A stretch of DNA of 51,272 nucleotides from Mucilaginibacter polytrichastri. Its GTDB lineage: Bacteria > Bacteroidota > Bacteroidia > Sphingobacteriales > Sphingobacteriaceae. This document shows positions 43,845-51,272 of this stretch, one piece after another. Within the stretch, counting starts at the first letter, position 1. Each line of letters opens with the position of its first letter. The notes beneath the pieces were generated by a model that made no database searches, was not told where the DNA came from, and worked only from the letters and a program-made list of their open reading frames with translations. The DNA lies in NCBI RefSeq assembly GCF_001911425.1, contig NZ_MPPL01000001.1, positions 4,466,794 to 4,518,065 of the forward strand, read 5' to 3'. Both the position numbers and the translations under genes were made by a program.

Positions 43845-45242
43845 TTACTTCGTGATATACTTCTTCGCAATACCATCATACAAATCAATGTACCCGTTGG
43901 ATTTGCCTGCCTTATCGAAGATCTGTTCCCATGTGTTCAGCGGTTCCCAAATAAAGGTACCGAGCGATTTACCATCGGGCAGGTTAAAGGCAATATCATT
44001 AACCTCTGTTTTTAGCTGGGTATATTCGGCAACCATTACCTGGCGTTTGTAGCGTGTGGCCAGATCAGTCATGTTTTCTTTAAGATCATCTAAGGTACCA
44101 TGCCATTTGGGGTAGTAAGATAAGCCGATCACATCAAAAGGCACATTACGTTCAAGCATTTGATCCATAAAGAAACGGGCCTCTAAATTTTGCCCTCCTA
44201 ATGCCACATGCAGCATTACCGGGGTAGATGGGTCAACCGCTTTTACCCCCTGTACACCCATGTTTATTAACTCAGCCAAACTGTCCAGGTTATTGATCTC
44301 TCCTTCCGGCCATATCATCCCGTGGTTAATCTCATTACCAACCTGCACCATATCCGGCAGGGTTCCCTGAGATTTTAGCTGTTGCAGTACATCAACCGTG
44401 TAGGTGTAAACAGCATGTTTAATGGTATTAAAATCTTGCCCGCGCCATCCCGCAGGTTTATACTGCTGTTGTGGGTCGGCCCAGTAATCACTGTAATGAA
44501 AATCAAGCAACAACTTCATACCGGCAGCTTTAACCCGCTTGGCCATTTGCCGGGTATGTTCCAGATCACAAAAACCTTTATTGGGCGAGTAGCCACTATC
44601 GCGTGCCGGATTATTAAATATCCGCAGGCGGATATAATTAAACCCGTGATCTTTTAATATCTCAAGAGCATCTTTTTGTACGCCCTTGTCAGAAAACTTA
44701 AGGCCTTTAGCTTCCAATTCAGGCAGAAATGAGATATCTGCTCCCATTATTTTATCCTGCACCTTTTTTGGGATATACATCAGCGTAGTTATCTTATGTG
44801 CAGCGCCCGGTTGGATCATTTTTATTTCGGTAGCACCGGGATACAGGCTATCTGCTTTAGCTTCAAACTTAACACTCCCTTTTTGATGCCCCGAACGCAA
44901 GGTAACCCATAAAATACCATCATGCAATTTACCCTCTGTTACAATATGGTTTGGCATGCCCACCTCACTATATTGCTGATGATCGCTTAATTTACTAATC
45001 ATGGCATCACCAGTAATGGTAAACTTTATCAACTTGCCTGCATGCAGAATGGTATTACCGTTCTTATCAATAATAACTACTTTAATTTGCGCTTCATCTT
45101 TCCCATCTGCCAGCATGGTGGTTTTGTAGGGAGTAATTACTACTTCGGCAGGCTTACCAACAGCAACAGATTGCGCCGCCAACTGCTGGGCAAAGCCGGT
45201 TAAAAGTAACGCTAGTGTAAGAAGGGAAGTAAATTTCCTCAT
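43845..45242 (-). CDS. GH53 endo-beta-1,4-galactanase with N-terminal Ig-like domain
   Basis: 465 residues from ATG at 45242, where the signal peptide begins (MRKFTSLLTLALLLTGFAQQ); an in-frame ATG 18 bases upstream is less likely. An Ig/invasin-like domain (about 30-140, PAEVVITPYKTTMLADGKDE) precedes the GH53 barrel: NYIRLRIFNNP, LLLDFHYSDYWADPQQQ, the acid/base Glu304 in VQVGNEINHG and the nucleophile Glu406 in VAEYTQ. GH53 cleaves galactan and arabinogalactan side chains of pectin. It follows an APC permease gene by 35 bases or fewer. Confidence 0.92.
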   Translation of the reverse strand: MRKFTSLLTLALLLTGFAQQLAAQSVAVGKPAEVVITPYKTTMLADGKDEAQIKVVIIDKNGNTILHAGKLIKFTITGDAMISKLSDHQQYSEVGMPNHIVTEGKLHDGILWVTLRSGHQKGSVKFEAKADSLYPGATEIKMIQPGAAHKITTLMYIPKKVQDKIMGADISFLPELEAKGLKFSDKGVQKDALEILKDHGFNYIRLRIFNNPARDSGYSPNKGFCDLEHTRQMAKRVKAAGMKLLLDFHYSDYWADPQQQYKPAGWRGQDFNTIKHAVYTYTVDVLQQLKSQGTLPDMVQVGNEINHGMIWPEGEINNLDSLAELINMGVQGVKAVDPSTPVMLHVALGGQNLEARFFMDQMLERNVPFDVIGLSYYPKWHGTLDDLKENMTDLATRYKRQVMVAEYTQLKTEVNDIAFNLPDGKSLGTFIWEPLNTWEQIFDKAGKSNGYIDLYDGIAKKYITK

Positions 45243-45276
45243 TTTTATGGGTAATAACATAATCAGTTGCTATAGA

Positions 45277-46611
45277 TCAAAGGTTTTTATCTTTTAACGT
45301 AAAACGGCGCCTTAAGTTAATCATTTGCCAACATAATTCTGCGGTTGATAGGGCTAAGATGGCAAATATGGCAGGCCTTATAGCCTGTTCTGTCGAATCA
45401 AAGGCACCAGCCATTGCTATAAAATATACGGCAATTGGCAGTATTAAAAGCACGAGTAAGCCGCCCACACCCAGTGGTATTTTAAATGGCCGGTGTGCAT
45501 CGGGTTGTTTTATGCGCGTAGCAATAAGTGCGGCATATTCTAAAAAAAAGCCTGCGCCATAAACAGTAACGTCAATAATCAGCAATTCTTCGAACGACCA
45601 CAGGATCATTAAACTTACCAGCCCCGAGCATATGATGATAGACCAATACGGTGTGTTATATTTAGGATGAAGCCTGGTTAGTACTTTAGGCAGTAGTTTA
45701 TCATCAGCCATTACCTTGGGGATACGCGATACCGAAAGCAGCACGGCGGTATAGATCCCCATAGCGCTTGCCATCCCTCCAATGGCTATTAAGCCCCCCA
45801 GCCAATGCCCGCCGATCAATTCGCCCAGGGCCGGGAAACGCTTATCACTCAGCACCTGCGGGTTAATGCCCGATTGCTGCGCGATAAGCATTACCACAAA
45901 GTACAGCACCATAACAAGCGCAAAAGCACAGAATACGGAGATCAGATATGACCTTACCGGTTTTTCTACCTCGCCGGCATAAGTAGTAATATTATCCCAA
46001 CCCAGGCAGTTCCACATTACGGTATACAAAGCCATAGCCAATGCCGGGAATTTAAGATGCCTTACATACGGTGCAGGCATATAAGCACTTAGCGAATGGT
46101 GCATCAGCGCAGCTATCAACAATACTACAAAAGGCCCAAGTACAGCCACACTGAGTATCATTGATGCGCGGCCAACCTGCACAATACCCCAAATATTAAT
46201 TAATGCCGATAGCCAGATAAACACCAAACAAACCGGGATCTGATAAGTAACCATCCACGGGAAAAAGAAAGTGGCATACTGGATAAACATAACCGGGTAT
46301 ATGGCCAGATCTATAAACGTATAGAGCCAGGTCCACCAGCCCTCGTAAAAACCGAAACGCATACCCAAGGCGTTTTTTACCCATTGATAATAGCCGCCCT
46401 CTACCGGCATCATGCTGTTAAGTTCGGCAACGGTTAGTATAGCGGGCACGTCCCATAGTATGGGAGTAATTAATAAGATTAATAAAGTGGCATGCGCCCC
46501 CGCATAACTCATCAGCGACTCCAACCCATATGGCCCACCCGATACCGTGAAAAAGATAATTACAATGAGTTGTAGCGGACGGATTTTTTTGGAAACTGGT
46601 TTGGCGGGCAT
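45277..46611 (-). CDS. APC-superfamily amino acid permease
   Basis: 444 residues, 12 membrane segments. The first helix carries FTVSGGPYGLESLMSYAG, the helix-1 substrate-binding GxG pattern of APC transporters, and MMPVEGGYYQWVKNALGMRF is the typical loop 2-3. NCLGWDNITTYAGEVEKPVR marks helix 6. It imports or exchanges amino acids or polyamines; the substrate is unknown. The gene sits just before the galactanase gene, an unexpected pairing. Confidence 0.88.
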   Translation of the reverse strand: MPAKPVSKKIRPLQLIVIIFFTVSGGPYGLESLMSYAGAHATLLILLITPILWDVPAILTVAELNSMMPVEGGYYQWVKNALGMRFGFYEGWWTWLYTFIDLAIYPVMFIQYATFFFPWMVTYQIPVCLVFIWLSALINIWGIVQVGRASMILSVAVLGPFVVLLIAALMHHSLSAYMPAPYVRHLKFPALAMALYTVMWNCLGWDNITTYAGEVEKPVRSYLISVFCAFALVMVLYFVVMLIAQQSGINPQVLSDKRFPALGELIGGHWLGGLIAIGGMASAMGIYTAVLLSVSRIPKVMADDKLLPKVLTRLHPKYNTPYWSIIICSGLVSLMILWSFEELLIIDVTVYGAGFFLEYAALIATRIKQPDAHRPFKIPLGVGGLLVLLILPIAVYFIAMAGAFDSTEQAIRPAIFAILALSTAELCWQMINLRRRFTLKDKNL

Positions 46612-46653
46612 AGATTTTAAAAATAGTATAAAATTGCATTTTTTTATCCCCTA

Positions 46654-46732
46654 GTGCCGAACTTGTTTCGGCATCCGATGTGCTTAGTTTGCGAAATGCC
46701 TATTTTATACCTGTCCGAAACAAGCATGGCGG
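46654..46732. repeat. REP-like palindromic repeat (unoccupied copy)
   Basis: GTGCCGAACTTGTTTCGGCA with a mirrored CCGAAACAAGCATGGCGG. It is the same class as the repeat at 18738-19137, and here GAACTTGTTTC (46659-46669) occurs once, uninterrupted. Confidence 0.65.
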
Positions 46733-46733
46733 T

Positions 46734-47840
46734 TTAGAGTTTAACAGGGTTAAACTGTCCACGCTCCTTCTTCCTGTACCAGGCCATCGTAAGCCTGATC
46801 ATCCGGTTGTAAGTACGCAGGCCCGCTGGTTGGTTATTGGCTTTTAAAAAGCTATCGTAAAAACGGCCGCTTATTAAGCCAATTTGCCCGGCATAACCTT
46901 CCCAATAGGCGCTATCTGTTTTAAGATCTTGCTTAACCGATGCATTAAGCATGGCCTTTAACTGGTGATGCGCTGTGGTATCCCGGCGATACAGATAATG
47001 CAGAAACTCAATAGTACCTTCATAGTAGGCCGAGTATTTAAGCAGCCTGTTTGATGAGTGAATACCAGCCAGGTAACCTACAAAATTGGCTTCATCTTCG
47101 CGGCCAAAACCCATTTGGTGCGACATTTCGTGACAGGCCGTAAACGGACGATCGAACACAGGCATTTGCCAGTTGATCTGCGCTTCGCCCGTAAAGGGAT
47201 TGTAGTAGCCCGAGGTACTTAAATAATTTAACAACGGGCTAATTAACGATGGCTTAACCCCCGGCATAAAGGTTTTAAAGTGCGCAGATGTGCCCGCCAA
47301 TGTATCAATAGCATTAACTGCGGTGCTGTAAATGGCACTATTCTGCTGATGTAAATCTGCTGTCGTTAAAGCATTACGGGTTTCATTTACACTATCAACC
47401 AGCATACGGGTTATGGCTTCCACGTCTGTAAGTGTGTATGATGTATCCTGCAAGCTTAAACGCCTGGCAGCCGATGGCCTGAAATAGTTTAAGCCCCAGC
47501 ACATGTAAAATAACACAATGGCCACCTGGAAACCTATAATGAGTTGCAGCAGGTAGATACCGGCAGGTTTAAATCTTTTTTTGAAAAGTAATTTCAGCAG
47601 ATGAAAAACGGCATACAGCAAATAGCCTATCACTGTAATATATAATACATCTCCAAAGCTAAAAGGCAGCCACCCTAGCAAAAGGTGCAGCACAACACAA
47701 ATAGCCCGATATAGCCCACGGGAGTAAAATTGATCTACAAATTGCGGAGCCGATTGCAGGTTACCCAATAAGATGATGAAAACAAGCAGACCGCCAGCAA
47801 TTAGCAGTTTGTTTTTAAAATATGGGGTATGTTGAGGCAT
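46734..47840 (-). CDS. DUF3810 membrane-bound zinc metallopeptidase-like protein
   Basis: 368 residues. Three N-terminal membrane segments (LLIAGGLLVFIILLGNLQSA, ICVVLHLLLGWLPFSFGDVL, LLQLIIGFQVAIVLFYMCWG) are followed by a periplasmic domain. That domain carries FTACHEMSHQMGFGREDEAN, an HExxH zinc motif with the downstream Glu, as in DUF3810. Family members are restricted mostly to Bacteroidota and uncharacterised; a peptidase role is inferred from the motif. Divergent from the MarR-GNAT gene. Confidence 0.88.
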   Translation of the reverse strand: MPQHTPYFKNKLLIAGGLLVFIILLGNLQSAPQFVDQFYSRGLYRAICVVLHLLLGWLPFSFGDVLYITVIGYLLYAVFHLLKLLFKKRFKPAGIYLLQLIIGFQVAIVLFYMCWGLNYFRPSAARRLSLQDTSYTLTDVEAITRMLVDSVNETRNALTTADLHQQNSAIYSTAVNAIDTLAGTSAHFKTFMPGVKPSLISPLLNYLSTSGYYNPFTGEAQINWQMPVFDRPFTACHEMSHQMGFGREDEANFVGYLAGIHSSNRLLKYSAYYEGTIEFLHYLYRRDTTAHHQLKAMLNASVKQDLKTDSAYWEGYAGQIGLISGRFYDSFLKANNQPAGLRTYNRMIRLTMAWYRKKERGQFNPVKL

Positions 47841-47909
47841 TGATGCAGTAAATATAGCACAAATGCCAAATTAACTCATTTGTTACAAAAGCATTATTTA
47901 TGAATTTCG

Positions 47910-47941
47910 TTTGGGATAATTAGTTATGAAATTTATATTTG
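47910..47941 (+). promoter_or_regulatory. Promoter of the MarR-GNAT gene
   Basis: TTTG (47910-47913), 20 bases, TATATTTG (47934-47941): a full match to the Bacteroidota promoter. Start codon at 47971. Confidence 0.8.
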
Positions 47942-47963
47942 CGTAATCAATTACGTAATTACC
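47942..47963 (+). promoter_or_regulatory. Candidate MarR autoregulatory operator
   Basis: A perfect 12-bp palindrome AATTACGTAATT (47949-47960), embedded in GTAAT-CA-ATTACGTAATTAC, lies directly after the -7 box over the expected start of transcription. This is the place for negative autoregulation by a MarR dimer. Binding is inferred. Confidence 0.5.
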
Positions 47964-47970
47964 AATAACA

Positions 47971-48921
47971 ATGGAATTTTACAATAAAATTGGCCGCCTT
48001 GCTTTAGGCAGCCGTATGCGCAGGTTAACAGAGCTACACATGGACCAGGCCAGCAAGGTATACGCTTTGTATAATGTTGAGATGCAATCTAAATGGTTCC
48101 CGGTGTATTATACCCTGTGTAATGGCGAAGAAAAAACCATTACGCAAATAGCGCAGGAAATTGGCCACTCGCACCCTTCTGTAAGCATTATTGTAAAGGA
48201 AATGACTAAAAAGGGTATAGTTAAGGAAAGCCCGTACAAGGGCGATGGGCGAAAAAACTATGTAATGCTAACGGAAAAAGGAATGTCGTACGATGAGCGT
48301 TTGCAGGAGCAATTTTTGGATGTAAATGCTGCCATTGAAGGTGCCCTTGCCGAAACACAACATAATTTATGGAAAGCCATTGAAGAGTGGGAGTACATAT
48401 TGGAGCAAAGAAGCCTGGATAAACGCGTAATAGATGCTAAAAAACAGCGCGAAAGCAAAGATATTTTGATTGTTGATTATGACCCGAAATACCAGCCGGC
48501 TTTTAAACAACTGAATGAAGAGTGGATAACCACTTATTTTAAAATGGAAGAAGCCGACTACAAATCGCTCGACCATGCTAAGGAATATATTTTAGATAAA
48601 GGCGGTTATATCCTTTTCGCGCTGGATAAGGGCGAACCTATTGGTACCTGTGCTTTAATTAAAAAAGATGAAGACACCTTCGAGCTGGCTAAAATGGCGG
48701 TATCGCCATTGGCTAAAGGCAAAGGTATTGGCAGCCTGCTAGGCAATGCGGTTATTGAACGGGCAAAATCGGTCGGTGCTAAAAAACTATACCTAGAAAG
48801 TAATATGATCCTTAAACCGGCCATCAGCTTGTATCAGAAATTAGGTTTTAAGAAAGTGATCGGCAATCCATCGCCTTATGAGCGTTGCAACATACAGATG
48901 GAATTAAACCTGGTGAAATAA
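47971..48921 (+). CDS. MarR-GNAT fusion protein (bifunctional HTH regulator/acetyltransferase)
   Basis: 316 residues. The N-terminal MarR winged HTH (about 1-145) contains TITQIAQEIGHSHPSVSIIV and KGIVKESPYKGDGRKNYVML (wing). The C-terminal GNAT domain (about 165-316) has ELAKMAVSPLAKGKGIGSLL, the acetyl-CoA loop, and LYLESNMILKPAISLYQKLG. This fusion is a known architecture; its substrate is usually unknown. It probably represses its own promoter through the palindrome directly upstream. Confidence 0.92.
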   Translation: MEFYNKIGRLALGSRMRRLTELHMDQASKVYALYNVEMQSKWFPVYYTLCNGEEKTITQIAQEIGHSHPSVSIIVKEMTKKGIVKESPYKGDGRKNYVMLTEKGMSYDERLQEQFLDVNAAIEGALAETQHNLWKAIEEWEYILEQRSLDKRVIDAKKQRESKDILIVDYDPKYQPAFKQLNEEWITTYFKMEEADYKSLDHAKEYILDKGGYILFALDKGEPIGTCALIKKDEDTFELAKMAVSPLAKGKGIGSLLGNAVIERAKSVGAKKLYLESNMILKPAISLYQKLGFKKVIGNPSPYERCNIQMELNLVK

Positions 48922-49022
48922 GGGCGCCCAAATCAAAAAGCACATGAGGTGATAGAACGGGTATAAATTGCACAATTACAAGCCAATTTTGTTCATCTTT
49001 ATGCCAGATTGAACCCCGCACA

Positions 49023-50171
49023 ATGACTCTTTTCTATTACAGTTTAATTGCCACAATTGGCTGGGTAAGTATTATTATTTACCTGCTGATTAATGGCAAA
49101 AAAATAAGCTATCTTAAATTACAGCCTTTGGCCGAGACAGAACCTGCAGTGGCTATCATCATCGCGGTGCGTAATGAGGAGGCAGATCTGGAAAAGGCGC
49201 TGCAAAGTGTCTGTAATCTCCATTATGCCAACTACCGCATTATTGTACTTAACGACCGGTCTACCGATGGCACCGCGGCTATATTAGCAGGGTTCACAGG
49301 CAGGTATCCGCAACTTACAGTTACTCATATCACTACCTTGCCCGATGGCTGGCTGGGCAAAAACCATGCGCTTTACCAGGGCTATTTAAACAGCACCGAA
49401 GAATGGATGCTTTTTACCGATGCCGATGTAGCGTTTCATCCCGATTCGCTGAGTAAGGCAGCAGCGTATGTCACCAAAAACCGGCTAGATCATCTTTGCA
49501 TATTGCCAGAAGTAATTTCGCGGTCGGAAATGCTAAATGGCATGCTTGGCACTTTTACACTATTGTTTATGCTGCAGTTCAGGCCCTGGGCAGCTATTAA
49601 TCCCAAATCGAAGGCCTCCATTGGCATTGGTGCCTTTAACCTCATACGCCGCGAAGCCTATGAAAAAGCTGGTACACACCAACGTATTAAACTGCGCCCG
49701 GATGACGATCTGAAACTGGGCGATCTTATTAAAGCGGCCGGCTTGCGGCAGGAAGTATTAGCCGGCAGGGGCTACATTGGCTTAGAGTGGTACAGAAATG
49801 TAGGGGAATTTGTTAATGGCTTAATGAAAAACTCTTTTGCCGTGGCAGATTACAGTGTGCTTAAAACCATCGGAGGCATCATCGCTATCCTGGCATTAAT
49901 AGCCTTACCCGTACCATTAATGCTGATATTGGGCACCCCGGCAGAACGCATAATGGCATGCCTTATACTGTTTTTCCAGGCTATTTTTATGGCATCACCA
50001 GTACTGCCCAATAAATGGTGGCATGCTGTGATGATACCTTTCGCGGGTTTATTATTAGCTTATATCTCGGCCCGGTCGGCATTCATCACCCTTAAACAAG
50101 GCGGTATTTACTGGCGCGATAGTTTTTATTCGCTGGATATGCTAAAAGGTAAAACAGGGAAAGCTATTTAG
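49023..50171 (+). CDS. Family 2 glycosyltransferase, membrane-bound
   Basis: 382 residues. One N-terminal helix (SLIATIGWVSIIIYLLINGK), a GT2 GT-A domain (AVAIIIAVRNEEADLEKALQ, DRSTDGT, DADVAFHPDSL, PDDDLKLGDLIKAAG) and three C-terminal helices. LPDGWLGKNHALYQG is the segment seen in the HpnB-like and carotenoid-glycosyltransferase subgroup, so a lipid acceptor is plausible but unproven. The stop overlaps the convergent GH88 gene by eight bases. Confidence 0.87.
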   Translation: MTLFYYSLIATIGWVSIIIYLLINGKKISYLKLQPLAETEPAVAIIIAVRNEEADLEKALQSVCNLHYANYRIIVLNDRSTDGTAAILAGFTGRYPQLTVTHITTLPDGWLGKNHALYQGYLNSTEEWMLFTDADVAFHPDSLSKAAAYVTKNRLDHLCILPEVISRSEMLNGMLGTFTLLFMLQFRPWAAINPKSKASIGIGAFNLIRREAYEKAGTHQRIKLRPDDDLKLGDLIKAAGLRQEVLAGRGYIGLEWYRNVGEFVNGLMKNSFAVADYSVLKTIGGIIAILALIALPVPLMLILGTPAERIMACLILFFQAIFMASPVLPNKWWHAVMIPFAGLLLAYISARSAFITLKQGGIYWRDSFYSLDMLKGKTGKAI

Positions 50172-51272
50172 CAAATCCTTTGTAACGCATCATCGCCTCT
50201 ACAAAATAATAATCGGCATAAGTTAAGGGCTGGTCTATCTCTGTATGCCCCGGTATATTACCTACACTGTGTTGCAATAAGAAGCCGCCATTGGTGCCGT
50301 TGGTTGCTTTATATGGCTCGGCAGATAATGATGTTAATAGGGTTTGCGCTACATTAAAATACTCCCGCCCGCTTTTAGCATCGGTATAACGGCAAAGCTC
50401 TAACAAGGCCGAAGCCATTACCGCGCCGGCAGAAGCATCGCGCAAAGCATCCGGGATATTGGGTGCATTAAAATCCCAGTAGGGCACTTTATCTTTTGGC
50501 AAATTAGGGTTGTGCAGTATAAAACCGGCAATGCGCTGCGCCTGCTCCAGGTATTTTTTATCGTGAGTTTCGCGGTACATTAAGGTATAGCCGTACAATC
50601 CCCAGGTTTGGCCGCGCGCCCAGGCAGATTCATCAGCATAGCCCTGTGCTGTTCTTTTTTGTATTACAGCTCCTGTTTGCGGGTCGTAGTTAACCACATG
50701 GTACGAACTATAATCGGCCCTGAAATGGTTTTTCATGGTAGTATTGGCGTGCGTAACCGCTATTTTATAATAGCTGGAGTCGCCTGTTACCTTAGTAGCC
50801 CAAAACAACAACTCGAGGTTCATCATATTATCAATGATTACCAGGTATTCCGGCTTTTTAGAATCCCATGATTTAATGCAGCCTACCTTTGGGTTAAACC
50901 GGGTTAATAATGACTTTGCACTATTAATCAGAATCTGTTTGTATTTAGCCTCTGGCGCTACCTTTTCGGCGGTGCCAAAACTGCAATACATCATAAAGCC
51001 AAGGTCGTGCGTGCCTCTGTTATACTGCTCGTTACTTAGCAAGGCCAGCATGCGTTTGGCCTCGGTTAGCAGGGCAGCATCATGGGTTTCTTTATAAATA
51101 TCCAATAAGGTACCGGGGTAAAAACCACTGCACCACCAGTCAGAATTACTGGTTTCTGATATACCTGTTTTGGGGTCAAACGTTTTAGGGAACTGGCCGG
51201 GTTTCAGTTCCTCCTTCATTAGCTTATATTGTACAGCCGCATCTTTAAAATTCTGATCTATGGTTTTAAGCA
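50164..51272 (-). CDS. GH88 unsaturated glucuronyl/rhamnogalacturonyl hydrolase (5'-truncated by the window)
   Basis: Partial: the frame is open to the right edge, with 17 further codons (LKTIDQNFKDAAVQYKL) before the internal Met at 51219, so the N-terminus lies outside. The (alpha/alpha)6 barrel is recognisable from SDWWCSGFYPGTLLDIYKET, IIDNMMNLELLFWAT (first conserved Asp), GYADESAWARGQTWGLYGYT (second Asp, catalytic) and DASAGAVMASALLEL. GH88 enzymes hydrate and release unsaturated uronic acids made by polysaccharide lyases. Together with the GH53 gene at 43.8 kb it suggests plant-polysaccharide use. Confidence 0.92.
   Translation of the reverse strand, partial: LKTIDQNFKDAAVQYKLMKEELKPGQFPKTFDPKTGISETSNSDWWCSGFYPGTLLDIYKETHDAALLTEAKRMLALLSNEQYNRGTHDLGFMMYCSFGTAEKVAPEAKYKQILINSAKSLLTRFNPKVGCIKSWDSKKPEYLVIIDNMMNLELLFWATKVTGDSSYYKIAVTHANTTMKNHFRADYSSYHVVNYDPQTGAVIQKRTAQGYADESAWARGQTWGLYGYTLMYRETHDKKYLEQAQRIAGFILHNPNLPKDKVPYWDFNAPNIPDALRDASAGAVMASALLELCRYTDAKSGREYFNVAQTLLTSLSAEPYKATNGTNGGFLLQHSVGNIPGHTEIDQPLTYADYYFVEAMMRYKGFAK

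Overview
The window looks like a chromosome segment of a Bacteroidota bacterium of the family Sphingobacteriaceae (Mucilaginibacter or Pedobacter type). Reasons: promoters of the TTTG-N19/20-TAnnTTTG kind, no Shine-Dalgarno signals, a TonB receptor with an N-terminal carboxypeptidase-like domain, the DksA-like/LspA pair behind ileS, a DUF3810 metallopeptidase, a Ku-LigD pair, and GH53/GH88 polysaccharide enzymes. The genus is inference; no rRNA gene is present. Most of the window is ordinary core chromosome. A few AT-rich or mobile patches carry broken genes.

Layout. 1-5.7 kb: an Lrp/AsnC regulator interrupted by one in-frame TAG, a secreted DUF4198-like protein, a TonB-dependent siderophore receptor with a candidate iron-type operator, and an ApeA-type HEPN defence gene also interrupted by one in-frame TAG, lying just 3' of tRNA-Val(UAC). 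6-11 kb: small hypothetical protein, recO, diacylglycerol kinase family, an RND/MMPL exporter, an atypical SDR. 11-16.5 kb: a leader ORF, terminator and orphan IlvN-like ACT protein, then ileS, a DksA/TraR-like gene and lspA. 16.5-20 kb: S9 peptidase, a 292-bp MITE-like insertion, SIMPL-domain protein. 20-28.6 kb: GT39 glycosyltransferase, a 47-codon lipoprotein, pseudo-receiver, serS, rsmI, a VapBC-type pair with a frameshifted toxin, lnt, a BadF/NagK-type kinase and a CheY-like receiver. 28.6-34.2 kb: a complete tripartite RND efflux operon. 34.5-43.7 kb: M61 peptidase, MFS exporter, M28 peptidase, DUF892 protein and the Ku-LigD NHEJ pair. 43.8-51.3 kb: GH53 galactanase with an APC permease, DUF3810, MarR-GNAT fusion, GT2 and a GH88 enzyme cut by the window edge.

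Most notable: (1) a classical-looking transcription attenuator at 11053-11228. A 39-codon leader has an Ile/Leu/Val-rich run (8 of 9 codons), and a GGAGGG near its stop can pair with the CCCTCC arm of a strong terminator ending 19 bases before the ATG of an orphan acetolactate-synthase regulatory subunit. (2) Two otherwise intact genes (ApeA, Lrp) each stopped by a single amber codon. (3) A non-autonomous transposon with 17-bp inverted ends and an 11-bp target duplication inside a REP-like palindrome whose unoccupied relative lies at 46.65 kb. (4) A tiny lipoprotein whose frame continues 26 codons past a TGA set between two Cys codons.

Several intergenic repeat families recur (CCGAACTTGTTTCGG palindromes, TGTGCAGATG repeats, GACAACTGACAAC repeats), as expected in this family.
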